The notes below the pieces were generated by a model, which saw nothing but the letters and a program-made list of their open reading frames with translations, was not told where the DNA came from and searched no databases. Below, piece by piece: positions 35,308 to 51,720 of a stretch of DNA of 64,000 nucleotides. A program made the translations under genes and the position numbers. Origin of the DNA: JAPOUP01 sp026708635 (GTDB taxonomy: Bacteria > Pseudomonadota > Alphaproteobacteria > Rhodobacterales > Rhodobacteraceae); assembly GCA_965200115.1 (NCBI GenBank), contig OZ241336.1, positions 1,612,001 to 1,676,000 on the forward strand, given 5' to 3'. The number at the start of each line of letters is the position of its first letter. The stretch's first letter is position 1.

Positions 35308-36174
35308 TCAGTTCCGTTCGCTCTCCAATACGGCTTTCAGTCCTGACCGGTAGTCCGGATATAGAAGTTCCACTCCAAGCTCACGCTTTATCCTGTCGTT
35401 ACGAACCCGTTTGGACTCGGCATAGAAGCTACGCGCCATCGGCGTAAGGGTGGCGTCATCGATATGGATCGTGGGGGGAATGGCGGTATCGAGCAGTTCG
35501 GCCGCATAGCCGATCACGTCCTCCGGTGGGGCAGGTGTATCGTCGCATACGTTGTAGATGGCGCCCGGTTTTGGCTGGTTGATCGACGCCGCGAGGATCC
35601 GGGCGATGTCATCGACGTGAATGCGGCTGAACACCTGTCCCGGCTTCAGGATGCGTCTGGCGGTTCCCCGACGGATTTTCTCGAACGGTCCCCGGCCTGG
35701 ACCGTAAATGCCCGCAAGACGGAATATATGTAGCGGCAGAGCGGTCTCGGTCGCCAAAGCCTGCCATTGCCGCTCCGCGTCCATCCTTGCCCGCCCACGT
35801 TTCGTTGAGGGCGATAAAGTGTCCGTTTCATCAACCCAACCACCATCCCGGTCGCCGTATACGCCTGTAGTGGAGAGATAGCCTACCCACTCCAGATTCC
35901 GTGCGGCGGCGGCGATGCTGGTACCGACTTCGGCGATGACCGGATCTCCCATGTCGCCCGGAGCGGCGGAAATCAATAGGTGGGTGGCCTTTCCGATCAG
36001 TTCGTGGATGTCGTCACCCGGCCAGACCAGCGCGTGAATTCCGGTGGCGTTCAGACGGACTGCGTTGTCTGGAGTGCGCGTGGTGCCAGCGAACCGCCAT
36101 CGCCGCGGAAGCAGGATGCGCGCGAGCGCCTGCGCCGAATAGCCGTGCCCGAGCGAAAGCATTAAGTTACCCAT
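35308..36174 (-). CDS. NAD-dependent epimerase/SDR-like protein (YeeZ type)
   Basis: About 288 residues. An atypical nucleotide loop (LSLGHGYSAQALARILL), then GYLSTTGVYGDRDGGWVDE with a Tyr-free active-site region, FRLAGIYGPGRGPFEKIR and FSRIHVDDIARILAASI. This matches the YeeZ/SDR extended subgroup of unknown substrate. ATG 36174 was preferred to one 57 bases upstream. Convergent with dxs. Confidence 0.8.
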   Translation of the reverse strand: MGNLMLSLGHGYSAQALARILLPRRWRFAGTTRTPDNAVRLNATGIHALVWPGDDIHELIGKATHLLISAAPGDMGDPVIAEVGTSIAAAARNLEWVGYLSTTGVYGDRDGGWVDETDTLSPSTKRGRARMDAERQWQALATETALPLHIFRLAGIYGPGRGPFEKIRRGTARRILKPGQVFSRIHVDDIARILAASINQPKPGAIYNVCDDTPAPPEDVIGYAAELLDTAIPPTIHIDDATLTPMARSFYAESKRVRNDRIKRELGVELLYPDYRSGLKAVLESERN

Positions 36175-36561
36175 GTAGTCTGGAATCCGTCTGAACCCGG
36201 GGAAAATCAAGTCGGTTTTCATGACGTTCATGAGGTGAACCGCGGACGGAACCGGGTTCGCTTGGTTGGAGCCCCGGCCCGCGCCCGCCGCATTTGTGGA
36301 TCAGCCCGGGTTCGATACGGAATATAGCCGCGCGATCGCCTGCGGAAGTGGCTCCAGATCGGCGGAGGGAGCGGCAACCGAAATGTCATTGCGGAACCTC
36401 CGGATTCATACGAGCATCGCGCCGGTAAACGCATAGGTTCGGGCGACCCGCCTGCCGTGAATGCATCGGCCTCGGCGAGGCGGGCGGACTGTCTGTCTTG
36501 GCGGCCTGAAATGACCCGGAGGTATTTGGCCCGGTTTTGGACCGCGTAACGGAGGAACGGA
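36175..36561. other. Divergent intergenic region
   Basis: 387 bases between the SDR gene and the YCII-related gene. No frame looks like a real product. A strong GGAGGA at 36551-36556 belongs to the next gene. Confidence 0.4.
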
Positions 36562-36875
36562 ATGCCGAGATTCACTTTCGCGTGTCATGGAGGAACCACG
36601 CCGACCGATCCGGCCGAGATCGAACGGGTCATCGGACTCTGGAACGACTGGTATGCCCGGATAGGTGACAGTCCCGTCGACGATGGCGGTCCCTGCGGAA
36701 GATCCTGGACCGTCAACGGCTCGGGTATCGTCGAAGGTGGTGGAGCCAATCCATTGACCGGATATACGTCGTTGAAGTCGCGGACCGGAATGAAGCGAAC
36801 CAGCTGGCGAGAGGCTGCCCATTGGTCGGGGATCATTCAGGTTCGGTTGAGGTCCGCGAAATCCATGAGGTCTGA
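36562..36875 (+). pseudogene. YCII-related domain protein with a single frameshift
   Basis: Strong ribosome site before ATG 36562. First frame: MPRFTFACHGGTTPTDPAEIERVIGLWNDWYARIGDSPVDDGGP in two parts, up to GGGANPLTGY. At about 36765-36767 the homology shifts by one base to VVEVADRNEANQLARGCPLVG, then SVEVREIHEV and stop at 36875. Restored, a 104-residue small alpha/beta protein of the YCII/DGPF group. Function unknown. This is the only frameshift I found in the otherwise clean core region, so a sequencing error is possible here. Confidence 0.75.
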
Positions 36876-36919
36876 AGTCCGTGATTTCGGACGCTGGCCG
36901 CGGACGTTGCCGGTGGCGA

Positions 36920-37543
36920 ATGGGCACCCCTGATCTCGGAGAAGCCTACGCGCTTGAAACGTCGGACGATCTCAGGCGACTCTATGCGGACTGGGCTGAA
37001 ACCTATGACAGCGGTTTCGCCGTGGAAATGGATTTTCGCCTGCCGGGACGGGTCGCGGACGAATTCCTGCGGGCGAAGGGAACTGGGCCAGTGCTGGATT
37101 TTGGCTGTGGGACCGGGCTGTGCGGCGCAAGGCTGGCCGATCTGGGTATCGGGCCTGTCGATGGCGTCGACCTGTCTCCGGAAATGCTGGCGGTCGCAGC
37201 GCGCAAGGAAGTCTACCGGACATTGATCGAGGGCAATATCCTCGACGGACCTATGCTAAACGACGGCACGTATGCCGGCGTCACAAGCTCCGGAACCTTT
37301 ACAAAGGGCCATGTCGGCCCGGAGGCCATTGAGGCGCTTCTCCATTGCGCGGCGCCGGGAGCGCTGTTTGCCCTATCAATCAATGCCCTACATTATCATG
37401 CGCGGGAATTTGCCGGGAAATTCGAGTCTCTGGCTGACAGGATTACCGGGTTTGAGCTTTCCGAGATCCCGCTGTACGGACCAAACGCCAGGGGCGTTCA
37501 TAGGCATGACCGTGGTTATATCGCCCTTTTTCGCAAGGCCTGA
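36920..37543 (+). CDS. Class I SAM-dependent methyltransferase
   Basis: 207 residues from ATG 36920. Motif I is VLDFGCGTGLCGARL, followed by VDGVDLSPEMLAVAARK. A short insertion GTFTKGHVGPEAIEALL stands where substrate contacts are expected. It resembles the WBSCR27-like/TPR methyltransferase group. Substrate unknown. Confidence 0.82.
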   Translation: MGTPDLGEAYALETSDDLRRLYADWAETYDSGFAVEMDFRLPGRVADEFLRAKGTGPVLDFGCGTGLCGARLADLGIGPVDGVDLSPEMLAVAARKEVYRTLIEGNILDGPMLNDGTYAGVTSSGTFTKGHVGPEAIEALLHCAAPGALFALSINALHYHAREFAGKFESLADRITGFELSEIPLYGPNARGVHRHDRGYIALFRKA

Positions 37544-37718
37544 AGAGCGGTCGTGCGGACGGGATGAAAGGATGGGCGCGGGTCGTGGTTCCGCGGGTTC
37601 TCGGCTGACCGCGGCGGGGGCATAATCCGTTGCCTCTTCCCGGCGGAGCGAGTACCGGAGGAGTCGTCCCACCTGCCGCACCGGGACATATGTTCCGCGA
37701 CGCTCGGGAGTAAGCGAG

Positions 37719-38369
37719 ATGCGAACTGTCCTCTGTTTTGGCGATAGCAACACCCACGGCACCGCCGCGATGGCCGACCTGACTGACTTGAGGCGCTTCG
37801 ACCGGGCGGCCCGCTGGCCCAACGTAATGGCCAGAAGGCTTGGTTCGGGCTGGAACGTGATCGCCGAGGGTCAGCCGGGGCGTAACGCCGTCCTCGACGA
37901 TCCGGTGGAAGGTGTGCACAAGAACGGTCTCAGGATATTGCCCGCACTGCTTGAGACACACAGACCGATCGATCTGGTTATCGTCGTACTTGGAACAAAC
38001 GACCTGAAGGCGCGGTTCTCGTTGCCTGCCAGTGATATTGCCCTGGGTCTCGAGCGACTGGTGCGTGTGATCGCGGCATCTGAAGCAGGTCCGAATTTCA
38101 GGCCCCCCCGGGTGCTTCTGTCGGCACCGGTGCCGATTGAGGAAGTCGGGTTTCTCGGTGATATCTTTGAGGGCGCCGCCGAAAAATCGCGCGCGCTGCC
38201 ACACCTTCTGGCTGAGGTGGCGCGGCGGCAGGGTGCGGGGTTCATTGATCTGGGACGTGTGGCGGAAGTGGATCCGCTTGACGGCATACATCTGGGCGCC
38301 GAGGGTCAGGCGGCTGTTGGCACGGCCATGGCGGAAGCGGTCGCAAGCCTGTTCAATGAGGAGATTTAG
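37719..38369 (+). CDS. SGNH/GDSL-type esterase
   Basis: 216 residues. Block I LCFGDSNTHGTAA (nucleophile Ser), block III LGTNDLKARF, and block V DPLDGIHLGAEGQ (Asp and His). No signal peptide, so cytoplasmic. Followed at 11 bases by a RbsD/FucU protein and a ribokinase, suggesting a sugar-ester or acetylated sugar substrate. Confidence 0.86.
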   Translation: MRTVLCFGDSNTHGTAAMADLTDLRRFDRAARWPNVMARRLGSGWNVIAEGQPGRNAVLDDPVEGVHKNGLRILPALLETHRPIDLVIVVLGTNDLKARFSLPASDIALGLERLVRVIAASEAGPNFRPPRVLLSAPVPIEEVGFLGDIFEGAAEKSRALPHLLAEVARRQGAGFIDLGRVAEVDPLDGIHLGAEGQAAVGTAMAEAVASLFNEEI

Positions 38370-38380
38370 GGAGGATAGGA

Positions 38381-38836
38381 ATGCTGAAGGGAATTGATCC
38401 ACGGCTGAACGCGGATGTGCTCTACGCGTTGCGTGATATGGGCCATGGTGACACGTTGATCGTCGCCGACACGAATTTTCCGGCGGGATCACTCGCTCGG
38501 GACACCGCCTTGGGGGAGTTGCTGCGTATGGAGAACCTGACCGCCGGCGAAGTGGTTGAGGCGGTGCTGTCCGTCCTGCCGCTCGATACATTTGTTGACG
38601 ACTTCGCCGGGCGAATGGAAGTCGTGGACGATCCCGAAACGGTGCTGCCGGTTCAGGCCGAGGTCCAGGCGGTCATTGACGCGGCGGAGGGACTCCATCG
38701 TCCAATGGTTGGTATCGAACGGTTCGCCTTCTATGAGCTCGCCAAACGGTCCTACGCCGTTATCCAGTCCGGTGAGCGTCGGTTTTACGGGTGCTTCATG
38801 CTTCGCAAAGGCGTCATTCCGCCGGAGGTGAAATGA
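38381..38836 (+). CDS. RbsD/FucU family sugar mutarotase
   Basis: 151 residues. Family core MLKGIDPRLNADVLYALRDMGHGDTLIVADTNFP with the catalytic His in GHGD, and the C-terminal FYELAKRSYAVIQSGERRFYGCFMLRKG. Interconverts anomers of fucose or ribose. Stop overlaps the kinase start (ATGA). Confidence 0.9.
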   Translation: MLKGIDPRLNADVLYALRDMGHGDTLIVADTNFPAGSLARDTALGELLRMENLTAGEVVEAVLSVLPLDTFVDDFAGRMEVVDDPETVLPVQAEVQAVIDAAEGLHRPMVGIERFAFYELAKRSYAVIQSGERRFYGCFMLRKGVIPPEVK

Positions 38837-39747
38837 GCGGGAAAATCGTTATCCTCGGCGTTTTCGTCGCCGACACGGCCTACCGTGCCGACCGCTTCCC
38901 GGAGATGGGTGAAACCATTCTCGGCAGGTCGTTCGCGGTTGGTCCCGGGGGCAAGGGATCCAACCAGGCCGTCGCCTGCGCCAGGGCGGGTGGTGATGTG
39001 CGTTTCGTCACAAAGCTGGGATCGGACGCTTTCGCGGCCATCGCGCTTGAAACCTGGGAGCGCGCCGGCGTCGTTCCGCATGTCACGCAGCATGAGGATG
39101 GCTATACCGGCGCCGCCTGCATCTATGTCGATGAAGACAGCGGCGAGAACGCGATCATCGTCTGCCCCGGAGTCGCGAGAACCATATCGTCCGAGTACAT
39201 TGAGGGCCGGGCGGGCCTTATCGGCGACGCCGAGGTGTTCATGACTCAACTGGAACAGCCGGTCGACGCCACGGTGCGAGCGCTTGAGATCGCAAGGCGG
39301 GGTGGCGCGACAACAATCCTGAATCCCGCGCCGGCAGTGGACCTCGCCGACGGAATGCTTGCGCTCTGTGATTACGTGACTCCGAACGAAACCGAGGCCA
39401 CGGGCATTACCGGCATATCCGTAACCAACGTTGAGGAGGCGCGCGAGGCCGCCGAACTGCTACTCGCTCTCGGAGCGGGTACCGCCATAGTTACGCTGGG
39501 AGCGAACGGTGCACTCTACCATAGCGCCACCCAGTCGGTACATGTTCCGGCATTCAGCGCGGGACCGGTGCTGGAGACGACGGGCGCGGGTGACGCGTTC
39601 AACGGTGGTCTTGCCTCAGCGCTCGCGAGAGATCTGGACCCAATCGAATCGGTTCGATTCGGATGTGCCGCCGCCGCCATTTCGGTGACGCGGCCCGGAA
39701 CGGCTCCCTCGATGCCACTGCGCGAGGAGATCGAGAGCCTTCTCTGA
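38833..39747 (+). CDS. rbsK: Ribokinase (PfkB family)
   Basis: 304 residues. PfkB signature 1 VGPGGKGSNQAVACARAGG, substrate lid, NPAPAVDL, TPNETEA, and signature 2 ETTGAGDAFNGGLASALA with catalytic Asp. Coupled to the mutarotase, so sugar phosphorylation after anomer conversion. No transporter gene is adjacent. Confidence 0.9.
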   Translation: MSGKIVILGVFVADTAYRADRFPEMGETILGRSFAVGPGGKGSNQAVACARAGGDVRFVTKLGSDAFAAIALETWERAGVVPHVTQHEDGYTGAACIYVDEDSGENAIIVCPGVARTISSEYIEGRAGLIGDAEVFMTQLEQPVDATVRALEIARRGGATTILNPAPAVDLADGMLALCDYVTPNETEATGITGISVTNVEEAREAAELLLALGAGTAIVTLGANGALYHSATQSVHVPAFSAGPVLETTGAGDAFNGGLASALARDLDPIESVRFGCAAAAISVTRPGTAPSMPLREEIESLL

Positions 39748-39823
39748 GGGGATGGCCGATCCGATTGATACGCTGGGGTCCGGTCTTCCGTCCGGAGCGG
39801 TGGGGCACATAACGGTCCGGTCG

Positions 39824-40573
39824 CTAGGCGCCGGCCAGTTCGGCGAGAATCGCGGCGGCCGCCGTTTTGGGATCAGCGGACTTCCAGATCGGGCGCCCGA
39901 CCACGATATGGTCCGCGCCCGCCGCGATGGCGCCCGACGGGGTCGCTGTCCGCTTCTGGTCGCCGGGATCGGAGCCCGAGGGACGCACGCCCGGTGTTAC
40001 GATCAGCCGCCCGTGGGATTCGGGAAGGGCACGGACCGCGGCCGCTTCGAGCGGAGAGCAGATCACCCCGTCGGCTCCGGCTTCATAAGCCCGCGCGGCC
40101 CGCTCGACAACGATTCCGGAAGCCGGTCCATTTACGATCATCGAGGCGTCAAGATCCTTGCGGTCAAGCGAAGTTAGTACCGTTACCCCGATAATCTTCA
40201 ATTCTGAGCTACCGGCTCCCTCCCGTGCGGCGCGGACGACGTGTGGATCGCCATGAACGGTCAGGAAGTCCGCGCCCACGCGCGTTAGCGCCCGCACGGT
40301 AGCCTCGATCGTAGCGGCGATGTCGAATAGCTTAAGATCCAGGAAGACCCGTTTTCCCTGCGTCTTCTTCAGTTCCTCGGCGAGGGCCAGATAACCGCCG
40401 GCCAGCAGTCCGAGCCCGATCTTGTAAAAGGAAACGGAGTCACCAAGACGGGCGGCCAGTTCACGCGCGCCGGAAATTTCCGGAAGGTCGAGGGCGACGA
40501 TCAATCGTTCATCGGTAACATTCAATTCGGGATCCTTGCGGGCGGTAAACGTTGCGATGCGGGCGTTCCCCAT
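39824..40573 (-). CDS. pyrF: Orotidine 5'-phosphate decarboxylase
   Basis: Makes UMP. Core: DERLIVALDLPEISGARELAARLGD, catalytic FLDLKLFDIAATIE, VTVLTSLD, ICSPLEAAAVRALP, VTPGVRPSG and VGRPIWKSADP. ATG 40573 is my choice; the frame is open upstream, and a TTG just before NVTDERLIV (about 40525) would give a more usual length, so the first 16-17 residues are doubtful. Divergent from clpB. Confidence 0.92.
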   Translation of the reverse strand: MGNARIATFTARKDPELNVTDERLIVALDLPEISGARELAARLGDSVSFYKIGLGLLAGGYLALAEELKKTQGKRVFLDLKLFDIAATIEATVRALTRVGADFLTVHGDPHVVRAAREGAGSSELKIIGVTVLTSLDRKDLDASMIVNGPASGIVVERAARAYEAGADGVICSPLEAAAVRALPESHGRLIVTPGVRPSGSDPGDQKRTATPSGAIAAGADHIVVGRPIWKSADPKTAAAAILAELAGA

Positions 40574-40764
40574 GTGCTGCCGGAGTGGCGCGTTACCGTC
40601 GCCGGCAGGGATTTCCGCCATTACGCAAACACAATCGGGAATGCGGCGATTTTCGCCGGGTGGGTTGAACTCCTTCTGAACGATTTCCAAATGCGTTTCA
40701 AGGCCGACGCGGGCACGCCGATAGCGGGTGCCTCCGATGCGGTGCTTGTAGCGAGGAGAGATCT

Positions 40765-43380
<2,616 letters not shown>

Positions 43381-43488
43381 GCGGACACAAATCCTGAAAT
43401 GTTTTCCGACGCGAATGTGAATGCTTGTTGAATGGGTTAATCCGGCTGTCACGGCTATAACCCCCTGAACGCAATCATGGAGGAACTC

Positions 43489-44418
43489 ATGGCCGGACGC
43501 TGGAGAAACGATCTGAACTGGTCCGACGTAACGCCCCGGGAAGTGTACCTGAGCCGAAGGCGGCTTATGGCTGGGGTTGGCGCGGCGGGTCTCGGAGCTG
43601 TCGCGGGGCCCGCGTTGGCGGAGCTTGGCGCCGTGCCGAGCCGCTACTCGACCGATGAGGAGCCCAATTCGTTTGAGGATATCACGAGCTACAACAACTT
43701 TTACGAGTTCGGGACCGGGAAGGACGATCCCGCCCGTCACGCGGAAAATCTTACGACGGAACCCTGGACGGTCAGGATCGACGGTCTGGTGGACAGGCCG
43801 GGCGACTATTCCTTCGAAGACATAGTGAGGCCTGTGGAGCTGGAGGAGCGCATCTACCGGTTCCGCTGCGTCGAGGCGTGGTCGATGGTGGTTCCCTGGG
43901 TTGGTTTTGAGTTGGCGGATCTGTTGGAGCGTGTTGGAGTCCAGCCATCCGCCCGCTATGTCGCCTTTGAGACGCTCGTGCGTCCGGAGGAGATGGTGGG
44001 GCAGCGCTATGGCGTGCTGGACTGGCCATATCGCGAGGGCCTGAGGCTGGATGAAGCGATGCATCCGCTGACCATTCTGGCGACGGGACTCTATGATGAG
44101 CCGATGCCCAAGCAGAACGGTGCCCCGATCCGGCTGGTCGTGCCATGGAAGTATGGGTTCAAGTCAATCAAGTCGATTGTGCGGATCGCTCTCACGGAAG
44201 AACAGCCTCCGACAAGCTGGAACATGTCGAACGGACGTGAATACGGATTTTACTCGAACGTGAATCCGGACGTGAGCCATCCGCGCTGGAGCCAGGCGAC
44301 CGAGCGAAAAATCGGTGGCGGTCTGTTCGCGCGCCGGTTTCCGACACGGATGTTCAACGGTTACGGGGAAGAGGTGGCGGACCTGTATGCCGGCATGGAC
44401 CTTGCGAAGTTCTATTGA
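43489..44418 (+). CDS. msrP: Protein-methionine-sulfoxide reductase catalytic subunit MsrP (YedY)
   Basis: Molybdopterin enzyme that repairs oxidised methionines in periplasmic proteins. Tat signal SRRRLMAGVGAAGLGAVAGPALA; Mo-ligand Cys in YRFRCVEAWSMVVPWVGFEL; C-terminal FPTRMFNGYGEEVADLYAGMDLAKFY. ATG 43489 is 9 bases after GGAGGA and is preferred to the ATG at 43477, which overlaps that site. msrQ follows. Confidence 0.94.
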   Translation: MAGRWRNDLNWSDVTPREVYLSRRRLMAGVGAAGLGAVAGPALAELGAVPSRYSTDEEPNSFEDITSYNNFYEFGTGKDDPARHAENLTTEPWTVRIDGLVDRPGDYSFEDIVRPVELEERIYRFRCVEAWSMVVPWVGFELADLLERVGVQPSARYVAFETLVRPEEMVGQRYGVLDWPYREGLRLDEAMHPLTILATGLYDEPMPKQNGAPIRLVVPWKYGFKSIKSIVRIALTEEQPPTSWNMSNGREYGFYSNVNPDVSHPRWSQATERKIGGGLFARRFPTRMFNGYGEEVADLYAGMDLAKFY

Positions 44419-44525
44419 CCTTGAGCGGCGTCTACAGGCGGTCGCCTCCAAACTTCGCGCGCACCCCGCGCCGGTTCTCGGGAGCGACCCCTTCGGTTTG
44501 GCCTTGATGCTCTAGGGGTGGATAT

Positions 44526-45146
44526 TTGGTCGACAGTACGTCCATTTCGCAGAGGATAAACGGTGCCGTGAGGCGGTTCCCGCCCGGCCTGCTCTATCTA
44601 GTGGCTCCATTCCCGGCGGTCTGGTGGTTCTATCAAGGGGCGACCGGAGGGTTGGGCCCTGAACCTATCAAGGCCCTCGAGCATCTTTGCGGTGAGTTCG
44701 CCCTGCAGTTACTGGTCGTCGGCCTGGCGGTGACGCCGTTGCGTGAATTCACCGGTCTGAACCTCATCCGGTTCCGGCGGGCGATCGGTGTGATCGCCTT
44801 TTCCTACGTGTTTCTTCACCTCTGTGTATGGTTGGTCCTTGATGTCCAGATTCTGGGCCAGATCTGGGCCGATATCCTGAAGCGTCCCTACATCACCATT
44901 GGCATGGTGGGGTTCGTTACGCTCCTCCCTCTGGCGGTGACTTCGAATAACCTTTCGGTCCGCAGGCTCGGTCCGCTCCGGTGGCGCAGGCTGCATCGTC
45001 TGGTCTACGGTGCCGTACTCCTTGGTGGCGTGCACTTTCTGATGGTGGTCAAAGGCTGGCAGCTGGAGCCGATGATCTATCTGGGTGTCATAGTGATTCT
45101 CCTCGCGGCGCGTCTGGCGCGCCGGCGGCGCAATCCGGCTACCTGA
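44526..45146 (+). CDS. msrQ: Heme-binding membrane subunit MsrQ (YedZ)
   Basis: 206 residues, ferric-reductase-like membrane protein with about six helices that passes electrons to MsrP. Heme ligands likely His in FLHLCVWL, RRLHRLVYGA and GGVHFLMVV; LAVTPLREFTGLNLIRFRRAIGV is typical. TTG start at 44526 preceded by AGGGGTGG; no ATG is better placed. Confidence 0.92.
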   Translation: MVDSTSISQRINGAVRRFPPGLLYLVAPFPAVWWFYQGATGGLGPEPIKALEHLCGEFALQLLVVGLAVTPLREFTGLNLIRFRRAIGVIAFSYVFLHLCVWLVLDVQILGQIWADILKRPYITIGMVGFVTLLPLAVTSNNLSVRRLGPLRWRRLHRLVYGAVLLGGVHFLMVVKGWQLEPMIYLGVIVILLAARLARRRRNPAT

Positions 45147-45284
45147 AACTCACCCGGGTATGGAGAAACCGAGCGGCGCGTTCGCCGGAGTCCGAGTCTT
45201 TGTTGTTGGTTCAGGGAGCCTAACCCCCATATTTGGTTGTGAATCAAGGGGCTGAAAAAAAATCGCCATTATCGAAAAAACCGC

Positions 45285-45313
45285 TTGTCGGCGGCTGCGC
45301 GGCGACGTAGAAA
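45285..45313 (+). promoter_or_regulatory. Candidate rrn promoter
   Basis: TTGTCG (45285-45290), 17-base spacer, TAGAAA (45308-45313). Upstream 45253-45280 has two A-tracts (AAAAAAAA and AAAAAA) like an UP element. About 390 bases before the 16S start. Rest of 45147-45705 holds only the leader. Confidence 0.45.
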
Positions 45314-45454
45314 GCGCGTTACCGGCAACGCCAGTGCGCGTGTCGGTGCGCCGAACGGGCCGGAACTTCGGCTTGGCGTATGGGATTGTGGAAATGCATG
45401 GGATCGAGTGCGTCGGCACGGATTGCTGCGCCTTCGGTTGTTATGCGTTTACGC

Positions 45455-45468
45455 GGCTCTTTGACATC
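45455..45468 (+). promoter_or_regulatory. boxA antitermination element in rRNA leader
   Basis: GGCTCTTTGACATC closely matches the boxA consensus TGCTCTTTAACA and lies in the leader 240 bases before 16S. Confidence 0.6.
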
Positions 45469-45705
45469 GCTGGTATCTGAAGGGATATGAGGGCGGTCTG
45501 GTCTATGTGATGGATCGTCCCTGCATATCGGCTCCGCAGGTTTGGCCCGGTGAGGTCCAGACCGATGACCGGAGTGTCAGCTTCACTGTTTGGCGGACGT
45601 CGTTCTCCGGAATGATGCACGTTGAACAGGAGTTCCACCGTTCCGGACGGGACGGTGGAAATGTGCATGGGTTCGAACGTCAAGGACAGGCCGGTAACGG
45701 TCTTT

Positions 45706-47177
<1,472 letters not shown>

Positions 47178-47301
47178 AAGTCCTGGTTGGCCGTCAGATC
47201 GGCCACGTGGACTGACTTGGCAGTCCTTCGGGACACATTCGGAAAGGCCAGACCGTCCCCATATCCTTTCAGAGCCTGCAACGAGCTGCCGCTCGTTACC
47301 C

Positions 47302-47378
<77 letters not shown>

Positions 47379-47414
47379 TAGATGCCGGGCGTGGAGCGAT
47401 ACCGGGCATCGACA

Positions 47415-47450
47415 TGGGCCTTGGCTCAGATGGGGCCTTAGCTCAGATGG
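47415..47450 (+). repeat. Tandem partial duplication of the tRNA-Ala 5' end
   Basis: GGGCCTTGGCTCAGATGG at 47416-47433 nearly repeats the true tRNA-Ala 5' end GGGGCCTTAGCTCAGATGG at 47432-47450 (one mismatch and one base length difference), with a period of about 17 bases. Confidence 0.75.
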
Positions 47451-47507
47451 GAGAGCGCCTGATTTGCAATCAGGAGGTCACCGGTTCGATCCCGGTAGGC
47501 TCCACCA
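47432..47507 (+). tRNA. tRNA-Ala (TGC)
   Basis: 76 bases with encoded CCA; acceptor GGGGCCT/AGGCTCC, anticodon loop TTTGCAA reading TGC. Confidence 0.97.
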
Positions 47508-47865
47508 GCGCCGGGCTGGATCGCAGAGTCGTCGGAGGCGAAGTCCGGAGGCTTTGCCATCCAGCAAGGATGGTTTCTTAGGGGCTTCCGCCAGGAGGCC
47601 CGTCGCGGCTTTTACCGCCGCGGCTGACATCGTACAGAGAGATACACATCGGTTTCGTGCCGACCGCCCCGCGTGAGGGGAGGTCAGCCGGTTCGCCCGG
47701 CGGGGCACGGAACCTTCCAAGTCAAGTACACTAACCCGCATGTCCGGCAAGGACATGCGATCCCTTCCCGGCCTGGTAGGTTGGGAAGGCGGGAAAGTGA
47801 TGCTCTTGATCCGTGCCGTTCCACCATGTGGCGCGGCCGTCAGGGGAAGCCTGTCTTCCTCTGGA
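47508..47865 (+). other. Spacer before 23S with rRNA processing stem
   Basis: No gene. GGATCAAGTCAAGC at 47863-47876 is complementary (one G-U) to GCTTGATTTGATCC at 50655-50668, forming the long-range 23S processing stem. Confidence 0.7.
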
Positions 47866-50665
<2,800 letters not shown>

Positions 50666-50773
50666 TCCAGTGGAAGCCCGGCTTCCCCGGACCCTGAGCA
50701 TATTGCTTGGCTTGGACGCGTTCTCTTCCGGTCCTGTTGGTGGGAGAGAGTGACGTTTCCGGAGATTTTCCCT

Positions 50774-50891
50774 GGTTTGGTGATCATAGCGCGAGTGAAA
50801 CACCCGATCCCATCCCGAACTCGGCCGTTAAGCACCGTAGCGCCGATGGTACTGCGTCTTAAGGCGTGGGAGAGTAGGTCATCGCCAAGCC
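50774..50891 (+). rRNA. rrf: 5S ribosomal RNA
   Basis: 118 bases; ends GGTTTGGTGA and TCGCCAAGCC pair. Core CACCCGATCCCATCCCGAAC conserved. Confidence 0.93.
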
Positions 50892-50957
50892 TGGGAAAAT
50901 CTCCCGTATCTCCTGTATGATTTGGCTCCGGTTTGCACGACCGGGGGCTGAAACCGG

Positions 50958-51044
<87 letters not shown>

Positions 51045-51047
<3 letters not shown>

Positions 51048-51560
51048 CTCCGGCATGGGGATGTAGGTCTTGGTGTTTTCGCGCCCGCTTCCGGCCCATT
51101 CAAGGATTGCACCGAGGTCGCCGTGCAGCATGGCGTCCATCTCGGCCCATTTCTCGCCGGCGGGTGAGCACGATGCGCTCGATCAGGCCGGGGATGGCAG
51201 ACGCCGCCGCGTCGCGGTCCTTTGGATCGTCCAGCGCCTCAGCGAGCCGCGCCACCTTGCGCCGGTAGACGTCCGCGATGTTGGGGTAGATGTCCGGGAG
51301 GTCGGCGGGCGCCGTGGACAGCCGCTCGTTCAACTCGTCCTGGCGCGCTTCGAGTTCGCGCAGCCGGTCCACCATGCCCCGGACATAGCCGCCGTTCTCG
51401 ATGACCGCGATCATGGCGGCAATCTTCTTCTCGATCCCGGCCAGCTCCTTCCGGTCGCTCGCGCCCGAGGCGCGGCGCTCCCGGTTGATCCGGTTGGTCT
51501 CCTCGGCGCAGGCCCATGCCGTCGACGAACTCCCGGAACACCCGGCGCACGGGATGCGGC
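51045..51560 (-). pseudogene. Serine recombinase C-terminal remnant
   Basis: Minus-strand frame reads CAEETNRINRERRASGASDRKELAGIEKKIAAM, then VRGMVDRLRELEARQDELNERLSTAPADLPDIYPNIADVYRRKVARLAEALDD and AIPGLIERIVLTRR, the coiled-coil and tail of large serine recombinases. Catalytic resolvase domain is absent. A frameshift at about 51520 separates it from LPHPVRRVFREFVDGM. It begins right after tRNA-fMet and points toward it, suggesting the integrase of the element that entered there. Confidence 0.75.
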
Positions 51561-51720
51561 AAGACTGCCGACAGTGACGGATATCGGCGCATGCGAGGTG
51601 CCCGTCGGCCAGGGGGATAGCGCTGGAATCCCCCCTCGCCAGGCTCTACTCGACATTCGGTGCTATCAGCCGGCATGACCGGCGCTTGACCGTCATGGGC
51701 CATTGGCCTACATGATCGGG

